64,000 nt of DNA from Polyangia bacterium. GTDB taxonomy: Bacteria; Myxococcota_A; Polyangia; Nannocystales; Nannocystaceae. The DNA is taken from positions 124,001 to 188,000 of the forward strand of contig JAUHWG010000003.1 of NCBI GenBank assembly GCA_030424595.1, read 5' to 3'. A program made the translations under genes and the position numbers. Positions 38,141-46,591 of the stretch are shown here, in pieces; positions within the stretch are counted from its first letter, which is position 1; the number at the start of each line of letters is the position of its first letter. The notes under the pieces were generated by a model, which was given only the letters and a program-made list of their open reading frames with translations, was not told the origin of the DNA and ran no database searches.

Positions 38141-41100
38141 TCAGTGTTCGGCGATCCAGCCGTCGATCTCAGCGATGTCGTCGGTTCGCCCGAGCGTGAC
38201 GAAGACCTCCCGCGCCCCCTCGACCAACGCGCGCCCCTCGTCGCGCTCGCCGAGCGCCACCAGCACGCGACCGAGGAGGTAGTCGTCGCTCGCCATCAAG
38301 GCCGGTACAGCCCCGAGCTCGCGGTGAATCTGCGTCACGCGCTCGAGCATCGCGCGAGCCTCTTCATACGCCCGTTCGGCAAAGGCGACCTCGGCGAGCG
38401 CGACCAGAAGATCGACGAACCCGCGCGACTCGGTGTCGCAGTTGGCCTCATAGATCGCCCGGGTTTGTTCGAGGCGCCCACGCGCTTCGGGCCAGTTCTC
38501 GCGCGCGATGTCGACCTTGGCGATCAAGAGCTGGTTGCGCAGCCGCTCAGGATGGTCCTCCGGAAGACCCGCGAGGATCGACTCCCCGCGCGCGAAGGCG
38601 GCGAGGGCCGCCTCATGGTTCTCGCTCGTGTAGTGGACGAGGCCGATGTTCATCTCGCTCGTGCCGACGTCGCTGTGCTCGGGACCCAAGGCGGCGATGC
38701 GGATCTCGCGGGCGCGCTCGAGCTCGCGGAGGGCTTCGTCGTGGCGGCGCTGCTCGTTAGCTATCAGGCCGAGGTTGTTGTGGACCAGCGCGAGATCGGC
38801 GTGCTCCGGGCCGAGGGCCGCGGACCAAATCGCGAGGGCGCGCTCGAACTCTCGTCGCGCATCGTCGTAGCGCTCATGCTCCAGGTAGATGAGTCCGAGG
38901 TTGTTGAGCGATGAGCCGACGTCCACGTGATCGCGAGCGAACGCCCTCTCGCGGATTCTCAGCGCCTCCTGGTGGGCGTTCGCCGCCGCGTCAAAGTCAC
39001 CCCGCTTCCACTGGACGAGTCCGATGTTGTTGAGGCTGTTCGAGACCATCGGGTGATCGGTGCCGAAGAGCTCGCGGCGGATCGCGAGGGCGCGCCCGTG
39101 CGTCGCGAGGGCCTCGTCATAGCGGCCAGCCTGCCAGTAGATGTTGCCCAAGCTGTTGAGCGCGCCGGAGACGACGACGCTCTTGGGTCCGTAGAGTTCC
39201 TCGTCGAGGGCTAGAGAACGCAGGGCCGGGGCGATCGCCTCCTCGGACCTCCCTTCGACAAAGAGCAGGCGCCCGCGGTGCCTCAGGAGGCGCGACTCGA
39301 GCCGGCCGCCGCGGATATCGAGGCGACGCAGCATCGCCTGCGCCAGCTCGTGCCAGCGACGCCCCCCCTCGGGCTCACCGAGATACGAGCCGGTGATGTC
39401 GATGAGATCGATGGTCGCCTCGAGGGCGAGGATGTCATCGCCGCCTTCGACCGCCGCGAAGAGCGATCGCTCACCGTCGCGCACGGCGGCCTCGTACTCG
39501 CCCAGGGACCCCTGCACGTTCGCTCGACGACGCAGCACCTCCGCGACCAAGGGCGACCAGCCGACCGCCTCGGCCTCGACAGCGACCCTGTCGAGCTCCT
39601 CCTTCGCCGCGCCGAAGTCTCCAGCGAGGCTGAGGCCGTACGCGTGGACGAGGCGGCTCTCGATCGCGTCGATCGCCTCGGCCTTGTCCGGAGGAGGTGA
39701 GCGTCGCAGCTCGAGCCGAGCCTCATCGCGGCACAGCGTGAGCGGCGGCAGCCCGGCCACCCCGCGCGACGCTTGAATGACCTTCGGCGTGTCGATCGTC
39801 GTCCAAGCGCCGGTCAAGCCCGCGAAGGTCTCGCGCGCCTCGTCGAGGCAGCGGACGACCTGGGCGTAGCTCTGCGCGGGGAGGGCTTCGTCGACCTCAG
39901 CCTCGACGCAAGCCTGCTCGCGCATCGCGGCCCAGTCGTCGACGTAGTCGCCTAGGACCGGCTCGACCTTGCCCCAGACCTGCGCGGCGATCGGCGAGTC
40001 GGAAGCCGCAAAGCGGTCGGCGTAGGTGTCTCGTTGCCCCTCCCACGCGCGGGGAAAGGCCGAGCCCAAGGACTCGCAGCGCGCGCGCGTCTGCGCGCGA
40101 TCGCGCTCCTCCGCGATCCACAGCCCGCAGGCGGCGACAGACAGGGCGACGAGCGCACCGCCCAAGCCCATGAGCAGCCGACGGCGAGGCGTTGGATCGC
40201 GGCTGAGCGCGTCGAGGAGCGCATCCATCGACGGCCACCGCGCGTCCGGATCGACCGCGAGACCCCGCCCTAGGATCGCGTCGACCCAGTCGAGCTCACT
40301 GCGCTCTGGGCGGAGCCATGCCCCCTCCGTCACCGCGGCCATCAGCTCATAAGCGGTCTCCCCGGCGAAGGGACGGCGGCGATGGAGGGCCTCGAAGAGC
40401 GCGACGCAGAACGCAAATTGGTCGGCGCGGGCGTCGGCCTCCAAACCGCAAAATTGCTCGGGGGCCATATAGGCCGGGGTCCCCAAGACCGCCCCGGTCG
40501 CGGTCAGCTCGGTAGAGAGTTCGCTGAAGCTCGCGCGCGAGATGCCGAGGTCGCCGGCGTCATGGACGCCCGAGGCGGCGACCCGAGGAGCCGCAGCATC
40601 CCCGCCGTTGGGGATCCATCCGCGAGCGAGGCCGAAGTCCATCACCAACACCCGGTCATCGCGCCGGATCATCACGTTATCCGGCTTAAAGTCGCGATGG
40701 ACCAGGCCCTCCGCGTGGGCCGCGGCGAGCCCCCGGCCCGCGGCGATGAACACCTCGAGCACCGCCGCTGGATCGCGGTTCGCGTCGCCCTCGAGCCACG
40801 TGTGCAGTGTGACCCCGTCGACATACTCCATCACGAGATAGGCATCACCGCTCGCCTCGATCTCGCCTATCTCGTAGACCTGAGCGATGTTTGGGTGCGA
40901 GAGCTGGGCCATCGCCTGGGCCTCGCGTACGAGGCGTTGACGCGCGAGCTCACTGCCGCGGGCGAGGAGCACCTTGATGGCGACCTTGCGATCGAGCTTG
41001 GTGTCGTAGGCGGCATAGACCGCCCCCATGCCCCCCGCACCGAGCTTGTGCAGCGGAAGATAGTGACCGATGCGCCCCTCGAGCGGCGCGGTGATGGCCT

Positions 41101-41299
41101 CGGGCTCCCGCCGGGAGCCGCCGACTCGGTCGTCCAGCGCCGTGTCGGCGACGTCGGGCTTGGCGGTGTCCTTGAGACCCCCGGAAGGCGCAACGATCGT
41201 CGCGGCGTGGGCGGCCGCGGGGCGCTCCATAGACACGGAAGGAGGATAGGCGAGCCGCAGAGGTCGGCCAAGGTGGGTCTCTCGGGCGTGAGCGCGCAC
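38141..41299 (-). CDS. Ser/Thr protein kinase with transmembrane segment and TPR array
   Basis: Up to 1052 residues; ATG 41230 (24 codons in) is the more likely start because the first codons lack any pattern. Kinase domain about 80-370: LGAGGMGAVY, VAIKVLL, HRDFKPDN, DFGLA, MAPEQ. One transmembrane segment (LLMGLGGALVALSVAACGLW, about 378-400). The rest is TPR/Kinesin-light-chain-like repeats, with units such as SLNNLGLIYLEHERYDDARREFERAL. This is a common myxobacterial sensor kinase; the TPR part should sit outside or scaffold partners. Confidence 0.93.
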   Translation of the reverse strand: MRAHARETHLGRPLRLAYPPSVSMERPAAAHAATIVAPSGGLKDTAKPDVADTALDDRVGGSRREPEAITAPLEGRIGHYLPLHKLGAGGMGAVYAAYDTKLDRKVAIKVLLARGSELARQRLVREAQAMAQLSHPNIAQVYEIGEIEASGDAYLVMEYVDGVTLHTWLEGDANRDPAAVLEVFIAAGRGLAAAHAEGLVHRDFKPDNVMIRRDDRVLVMDFGLARGWIPNGGDAAAPRVAASGVHDAGDLGISRASFSELSTELTATGAVLGTPAYMAPEQFCGLEADARADQFAFCVALFEALHRRRPFAGETAYELMAAVTEGAWLRPERSELDWVDAILGRGLAVDPDARWPSMDALLDALSRDPTPRRRLLMGLGGALVALSVAACGLWIAEERDRAQTRARCESLGSAFPRAWEGQRDTYADRFAASDSPIAAQVWGKVEPVLGDYVDDWAAMREQACVEAEVDEALPAQSYAQVVRCLDEARETFAGLTGAWTTIDTPKVIQASRGVAGLPPLTLCRDEARLELRRSPPPDKAEAIDAIESRLVHAYGLSLAGDFGAAKEELDRVAVEAEAVGWSPLVAEVLRRRANVQGSLGEYEAAVRDGERSLFAAVEGGDDILALEATIDLIDITGSYLGEPEGGRRWHELAQAMLRRLDIRGGRLESRLLRHRGRLLFVEGRSEEAIAPALRSLALDEELYGPKSVVVSGALNSLGNIYWQAGRYDEALATHGRALAIRRELFGTDHPMVSNSLNNIGLVQWKRGDFDAAANAHQEALRIRERAFARDHVDVGSSLNNLGLIYLEHERYDDARREFERALAIWSAALGPEHADLALVHNNLGLIANEQRRHDEALRELERAREIRIAALGPEHSDVGTSEMNIGLVHYTSENHEAALAAFARGESILAGLPEDHPERLRNQLLIAKVDIARENWPEARGRLEQTRAIYEANCDTESRGFVDLLVALAEVAFAERAYEEARAMLERVTQIHRELGAVPALMASDDYLLGRVLVALGERDEGRALVEGAREVFVTLGRTDDIAEIDGWIAEH

Positions 41300-41918
41300 C
41301 TCGTGGTCACCGCAGACCGCCTCCTAGAGGCCCCGCGACCACTCTGGACGCAGGCGGATGTCCCCCCAACGCTGGTCGAGGAAACGCGGTTCGCACTTCG
41401 CGCCTACGTGTTCAACCGACTCGCGAGTTTGACCTGAGGGCGAGTCCGCTCTGGGCTCGTATTGCGCAAACGTCGGTCAGCGGGCTACTCCGAGACCCGA
41501 CGGGGATGTCCAGCGGAGCCACGGACCACGCCGACGTCTCGCGTCGCCGTTACGCCGACGAGGTAAGGAATGACTCAAGCGATCGCACAAAGCCGAGGCT
41601 CGATTTCTCTCTTCGGTGCCGTGCCAGCGCAGGGCGCCTCTCGTGCCGGTCTTGACCCCGAGGGCGTGCTCGAGAAACTCGTCGAGCCGCCGTCGCTCGG
41701 CACGCGCCGCGCTACCCAGTCGCGACAGTGGCGCGTAGGTCCGAGCTCGATCCGCCTGTCGCCAAACTCCGGGATCAGGCGGGTGGAATAACGCTACATG
41801 TTGAGAAGGACAGGTTGTAGCCGCGCGAGGGAGGCGACGGCGCTCCGAGCGAGAGGGGGCGCGGGATCGGGGGCTGGAGGCCCCGGCTGGCGCAGCCGGG
41901 CGAGTATATGATGCGCGT
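41300..41918. other. Intergenic region
   Basis: About 620 bases between divergent genes. No convincing coding or structural signal. It should contain the promoters of the kinase and the lectin lipoprotein. Confidence 0.35.
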
Positions 41919-42806
41919 ATGTTGTTTCGTAGCGCAGCCGTCCTGGTCCCGCTCGGGGCGCTGCTGATCGCCTTCGCCTGCACGATCAGCAACCCGGACT
42001 TCGACGGCGAGTCGTCGGCGACCGTAGCGACGAGCGACGGGAGCTCGACGAGCATCTCTGGGACGTCGACGAGCGGCGGGAGCTCGACGTCCGACACGGG
42101 GACGTCGACCGCCGACGCCAGCAGCGACAGCGTGAGCGCGAGCTCGGGGGCCACGGGTGAGGCGGGGACGGAGAGCGACGGGGTGTCGAGCAGCTCGTCG
42201 ACGACTGGCTGCGTCGAGGTCGAGCTCTACCCGGACGTCGACGGCGACTCCTACGGCGACATCCATGGGGCGCCGAGCATGGGCTGTCTGCAGGACGGTT
42301 ACGCGGAGATGGGCGGCGATTGCGATGACATCAACAGCTCGATCCACCCCGGCGCCGATGAGATCTGCAACGCGCTCGACGACGACTGTGACGGCCTCCT
42401 CGACGAGTACTCGGAGCTCAACGCCGAGATGTGCAACGGCTGCAAGGTCCGTGAGTGGGGCGGCCACCTCTACTGGATGTGCCCGGGGCCGGTGGACTGG
42501 GAGACCGCGCGCGCCGGCTGCATACTGCTCGGCGCGGACCTGACGATCGTCGCCAGCGGCGACGAGAACGGCTTCCTCTTCGACAACATGATGGGGACAA
42601 ACCAGTGGCTCGGCGCCCGCGACACGAAGCCGGGCTTCGCCGAGTACACCTGGGTCGACGGCAGCGCCCTCGACTTCGACGCGTGGACCGGGCCGAACCC
42701 GGACGAGGACAACGGCTGCGCCCAGATGTCTAGCAATGACAGCTCGTACTGGCGCGACCGCGACTGTGGGCAGAGCTACGGCTTCGCCTGCGAGACGCTG
42801 CCCTAG
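41919..42806 (+). CDS. Lipoprotein with MopE-like metal-binding motif and C-type lectin domain
   Basis: 295 residues. Lipobox ALLIAFAC (Cys21). Ser/Thr/Gly linker to about residue 95. Then a putative metal-binding motif (DVDGDSYGD, GDCDDINSSIHPGADEICN, DDDCDGLLDE), which resembles Ca/Cu-binding MopE repeats. C-terminal C-type lectin-like domain with WETARAGC, ENGFLFDNM, WVDGSALDFDAWTGPNPDED and YWRDRDC...FACE, with paired Cys. Predicted surface sugar- or protein-binding protein. Confidence 0.88.
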   Translation: MLFRSAAVLVPLGALLIAFACTISNPDFDGESSATVATSDGSSTSISGTSTSGGSSTSDTGTSTADASSDSVSASSGATGEAGTESDGVSSSSSTTGCVEVELYPDVDGDSYGDIHGAPSMGCLQDGYAEMGGDCDDINSSIHPGADEICNALDDDCDGLLDEYSELNAEMCNGCKVREWGGHLYWMCPGPVDWETARAGCILLGADLTIVASGDENGFLFDNMMGTNQWLGARDTKPGFAEYTWVDGSALDFDAWTGPNPDEDNGCAQMSSNDSSYWRDRDCGQSYGFACETLP

Positions 42807-43062
42807 CCGAGCATCCTCTGGAAGGCCGTAGGTGCGACGAGTGTCTTCGATCACGCCTGATGGACCTGAAACGATCGCGCCTATTGGTCCTGAGCACTCG
42901 AGCCCCTCGAGCTCGATCCGCGGTAGCTCCTCGGGCGGTCTTCGTCTTCGTCGCCCGCGCCGGCGTTTTCCTTCGCCGGCGTCGCGCTCGATCTCTTTGA
43001 GCTCTTCGAGCAGCTCCTCTCGCAGACTACCTCACGGCCACCGCACGGCCCTAGCGGGGTCG

Positions 43063-43749
43063 TCAGTGGCGAAGCGCTGGCAGATCCGTAGCGGGCACCA
43101 CGCCCAGCCGCCTGAACCGCTTGGCCACGTTGGCCAGCGCCCTGTCGGTGAGCTCTCGGTAGAGGTCGGGGTCCATCAGACCCCACGACCACTCCGTCGG
43201 CGTGCAGGGGGACGCCTGGCTGTCGTAGTCGCGCCGCACCCGCTCCATGTAGGCGGGAAGGCGCTCGGCGAGCCAGGCGCGGCCAGAGTCCCCGGTCTGC
43301 TCGAGCAGCTCCTCGACCAGCCGCCAGCCGAATCGGCTGTGGTGGGCTTCGTCCTTGACGATTCGTGCCACGACCGGCGCCACCGCCGACGCGTCGGCGT
43401 GGCGGCTCATCTCCTTGAATAGCCGCAGCGCCACACTCTCAGCCACAGCGTACTCGTCGGCGGCGACGGCGAGCGCGCGAAGCAGAAGCGGCGCATTGGG
43501 CTCCTGGCGCAGGGTGAGCCACGGTTCGGGCACCGGCGCGGCGTCGGGAGAGCCCCCAGCCGCCTGGAGCACGCCGTAGCACAGTTGGGCGTGGTCGAAC
43601 TCATCCGCCACCACGCGGTGGGCCAGGCGGATCGTGTCGGGAGACAGACCTAGCTGCAGGGTCCAATGGAGGGCCTCGGCTGCCAGCGACGCGCTCCGGT
43701 ACTCGCTCGCGGTGCGGTGGGCCCAGACCCGATGAACCCGCTTCATCAA
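43063..43749 (-). CDS. Ferritin-like domain protein
   Basis: 228 residues. Four-helix bundle with diiron-type carboxylate/His pairs: EYRSASLAAEALHW, DEFDHAQLCYGV, DEYAVAESVALRLF and KDEAHHSRFGW. These D/E-x-x-H motifs fit a ferritin-like diiron site; the actual reaction is unknown. Its ATG overlaps the stop of the upstream lipoprotein gene (ATGA), so the pair is translationally coupled. Confidence 0.8.
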   Translation of the reverse strand: MMKRVHRVWAHRTASEYRSASLAAEALHWTLQLGLSPDTIRLAHRVVADEFDHAQLCYGVLQAAGGSPDAAPVPEPWLTLRQEPNAPLLLRALAVAADEYAVAESVALRLFKEMSRHADASAVAPVVARIVKDEAHHSRFGWRLVEELLEQTGDSGRAWLAERLPAYMERVRRDYDSQASPCTPTEWSWGLMDPDLYRELTDRALANVAKRFRRLGVVPATDLPALRH

Positions 43750-44111
43750 GCGGAGGTGCCCGTCTCGCCGGTTTCCGGCGTGTCGGTGTCCGACTCTGTG
43801 CCCGACTCTGTGCCCGACTCTGTGCCCGACTCTGTGCCCGACTCTGTGCCCGACTCGGTGCCGCCTTCCGTGGTGCCTTCCGTGGTGCCTTCCGTGGTGC
43901 CTTCCGTGGTTCCCTCACTATCTGTCGCACTGTTGCTGTCCGTAGTGCTCGTAGTCCCGCTTGAGGTGCTGCTCGACGAAATACTGCCGGTTGCGGTCGC
44001 ATCGCTGTCCCATATGGGGGCGCAGCCGTTGCAGCTACCCCAGGTGCAGGAGGACAGAGAGCCGATGGTGATGGCGCCCGACGCGATGACGATGAACGGC
44101 TTCACTCGCAT
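43746..44111 (-). CDS. Small lipoprotein made mostly of Thr/Glu/Ser/Gly repeats
   Basis: 121 residues. Signal peptide ends TIGSLSSC (lipobox); a short Cys motif (CTWGSCNGCAPIWD) follows, and the rest is TTEG and ESGT repeats, with no folded domain. Upstream partner of the ferritin-like gene, overlapping by four bases. It may be a surface tether or metal-binding peptide; the C-x5-C-x2-C at the N-terminus suggests metal or disulfide. Confidence 0.75.
   Translation of the reverse strand: MRVKPFIVIASGAITIGSLSSCTWGSCNGCAPIWDSDATATGSISSSSTSSGTTSTTDSNSATDSEGTTEGTTEGTTEGTTEGGTESGTESGTESGTESGTESGTESDTDTPETGETGTSA
43788..43912. repeat. 12-bp tandem repeats in lipoprotein gene
   Basis: Two arrays: about six units of GACTCTGTGCCC (43788-43863) and about four of GTGGTGCCTTCC (43864-43912), all in frame (ESGT and TTEG on the minus strand). 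Confidence 0.92.
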
Positions 44112-44540
44112 GAACGGATCGATACCACAACCCTCGACTCACTCAACTGAGATGGTCAGTTTGTGTCCGATGATACGCAGAATGTACCAGTCTTCTCAGG
44201 CCCCATCGCTCTAGGGAGTCATACTGGTCATGCAGGACGGGCGCGAGTTCGCTCCATCCTACTCCCTGCAACGGGTTTGCCCGACATTATGGCCATTCCT
44301 GTTTCAATGGCCATCCAGCGGGCACTCAGGCTCCCCCCTGCTTCAGGGAGGTTGTCGCCTGCACCAAACCAAGACCAACATGGCGGGGCGAGACCGACGA
44401 GAGAGCTAGGCTAGATGGACAGCGAGATGTGCCCCAACGAGGGCAAAGGGCAAGACAACGGAGAAGAGTTTGAGATCCACCTGGAGGGAAAATACGAGGA
44501 GCGCAGGGGCTGTCTTGGCGACCAGCGGCGCGCGGACGAG
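44112..44540. other. Intergenic region
   Basis: Between the small lipoprotein start and the ATPase relic. No gene seen. 44270-44300 is slightly AT-richer. Confidence 0.3.
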
Positions 44541-44765
44541 GACGCGCTGCGCCAGCGCTGTGTGCTGCTTGAGGCGGAGCCGGCGGGCGAGGCGAGGATG
44601 GCCGACGAGCCACATCGTGAGGTAGTCGCGGCCGTCGAGGTCGAGGCTGCATAGGCCGTAGAGATCGTGCAGGAGGTCGTCGCGGAGCCCCTGTGCCTCG
44701 TCGAGGATGACGATCGGGACGACGCCGTGCTCGTCGACGAGGGAGACCAGCGCGGCCTTGATCAG
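44541..44765 (-). pseudogene. ExeA/TniB-like AAA ATPase fragment
   Basis: Minus-strand reading LIKAALVSLVDEHGVVPIVILDEAQGL, then CSLDLDGRDYLTMWLVGHPRLARRL, ending TALAQRV. This is the Walker B to sensor-1 region of ExeA/TniB-type transposition ATPases (patterns IDEAQ.L, LVGQPEL...L). Walker A and the C-terminus are gone. A piece of the same type (KAALVSLVD) is repeated at 52681-52722. Relic of a transposon helper gene near the putative right end. Confidence 0.6.
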
Positions 44766-45024
44766 TCCTCCTGAGCATCTTGCTCGTCGAGTTCGTCGAG
44801 GTCGTCGAGGTCGAGGTCTTCGCCGTACGCGCGCAGCAGGGCCGCGAGAACTCAATGGGGTCGACGCGCTCAACTACGACCCAAACCGGATCACCCCGAA
44901 CGGATGCATGTCCTCAGGCCCGCGAGCCTCGGCCTCTCCGCGGCTCCGCGGCCTCCCGCTCAGTCCTCGCGAGCGACTTGACCGAGCCCGATCGACCCGA
45001 GGTGATCTCCGCTTCTGGGGCCGA

Positions 45025-45054
45025 TCTGGGTTCGATTCTGGGTTCGATTCTTGG
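45025..45054 (+). repeat. Paired GGTTCGATT motif, right end (possible arm-type sites)
   Basis: TCTGGGTTCGATT, then CTGGGTTCGATTCTTGG. Same orientation as, and nearly the same sequence as, 9756-9788; 45 bases before the putative attR core. Confidence 0.5.
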
Positions 45055-45098
45055 AAATCGCCCCGGGACGATGTTCTGCGGGGGGCTAGGCTCAGTAA

Positions 45099-45118
45099 TT
45101 GTCCTTGTTCTCGATCAG
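45099..45118 (+). other. Putative attR core
   Basis: Exact copy of the 20-base sequence at 9659-9678, same orientation. The paired GGTTCGATT motif lies on the element side, as at the left end. Confidence 0.55.
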
Positions 45119-45169
45119 AGGAATCAGAGGCGCTACAGCCCTGTTTGACGTCGTTCGTGGGGACTTTCT

Positions 45170-45209
45170 GAAAATCGAACCAAAATCGAACCAAAATCGA
45201 ACCAAGAAC
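45170..45209 (-). repeat. Triple GGTTCGATTTT repeat, inverted
   Basis: Three units of AAAATCGAACC (GGTTCGATTTT on the minus strand) just outside the putative attR. Same motif as at both ends but inverted; it may belong to a second, decayed element. Confidence 0.7.
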
Positions 45210-45564
45210 TGGAGATCGTTCGCGGTGGATCGCGGGCCTGAACGCCGTGGGGTGGGGCGGGGGCAGGAGGTCGCGGGGCCGCCTCAGGGCCGAGGCTCGC
45301 GGGTCGATCGGGCGCTGGGCTTGGTCTGCCGACTGCGGCGAGCGTCGCCGCACCGCCGCCGACCCACGACCGTCTACAGTCGCGACTGCAGATGACTAGA
45401 TCGTCGGTGTTGCGACCTGCTCTGCCAGCCCTGCGCCCTCGACCCGATCGAGCCCCTGGGAGATGGTCGCGTTCGGGTGTCACCTCAATGCGCCTCGCGT
45501 CCGGGCGTGGCGTTCGCGGACGACTCCACAGACTGGGACTCCCGGGGGGTCGGCCGGTGGCGAC

Positions 45565-46284
45565 CCGGTAGCCCTGGACCGCCGTGCGCACCTCGGCGAG
45601 CGCTTGGCGGGCGATGTCGTGGATCTCGCCCGCCTCCGCCCGCGCCCGCTCCGGGTGCTTCGGGGCGAGCGCCTGGACGAGCTCCGACTTGAGGATGATC
45701 ACCGAGAGGGTGTGCCCGAGCAGGTCGTGGAGGTCTCCGGCGATCCGATCGCGCTCGGCGATCCGGGCCAGCCTCTCCACCTAGGCGCGGGCCATACGGA
45801 GCTCCGCGGTCTGCAGCTGACGCACGGCGAAGTGGGTCCCGAGCGGGCCCAGGACGATGATGCCTAGCAGCGCCGGGGCGACGAAGAAGACCGTAGGGTT
45901 CGCGACCAGGCCGGTGAGCAGTGCCAAGCCGAAGATGACCCCGACCGCCACGCTCGCCCTCCGCGGCTGGTCGTGGCTGAGGCCGGCGAAGTAGGCGGCG
46001 TAGGCGAAGAAGGTGCTCGCGCCGGGGTTGACGGGGGCCAGCGCGCTGCCGACGAGCGCCATCAATACCGCGAGCGCGAAGCGTCGCCTGCCCTCGACCC
46101 AGTAGGCCGCGAAGTAGAGGGGGAGGAAGAGCGCGGTGGCGATCGCCGACGCCCACCAGATCCTCGCCCCCTCCATCTCGCCGAGGATCGGGGTCAGGAA
46201 GACGAAACCGACGTAGAGCAGCCAGGCGTGGGGGATCCAGCCGATGTCCGGATCGTCCGGCACGAGGCGCAGAGTACGTCCCAT
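45565..46284 (-). pseudogene. DesK/NarL-type sensor histidine kinase, interrupted and truncated
   Basis: Minus-strand frame from 46284: WLLYVGFVFLTPIL, IATALFLPLYFAAYW and three or four more membrane segments, ending RMARA and a TAG at 45783-45781. The same frame continues without shift as [34 protein letters not shown] (HisKA_3 box with phospho-His). Relatives read ...EEVERLA, so TAG most likely replaced GAG: a nonsense mutation. After [11 protein letters not shown] the HATPase domain is lost. No response regulator is next to it. Confidence 0.7.
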
Positions 46285-46591
46285 CGGCCGAGTCTACCTC
46301 GCCCCGGGGCCTCTCCCAGCCGTGGGCGCAGATCGGGATGACAGGTGTCAGGTCCGGGGCTCGCGACCCGCGCGGAGGCACGCGAAACGCCCTCGTCCCG
46401 GTCCAGCGAGAGCGCTTGCCGTGCAGGAAGAAGTGCATGCGCTGCTCGCCTCCCTCGATGGGCCGGTACAGCAGCGCGTCCTTCACGCGGAGCGTCCAAC
46501 CCTCCGCACGGGCACGGGAGGCGACGCGATCGAGGACGGGCGGGTTCCTGGTCCATGTAGCGAACGTCGACACCAAGGTGTTGCCGGCGCG

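Noticed and set aside
41477..41800. Arg-rich minus-strand frame between the kinase and the lectin lipoprotein
   Set aside because: No motif, composition typical of non-coding GC-rich DNA.
45025..45054. GGTTCGATTC resembling the T-arm of a tRNA
   Set aside because: No acceptor stem, anticodon arm or CCA could be fitted around it at either end, so it is not a tRNA gene or its 3' fragment.
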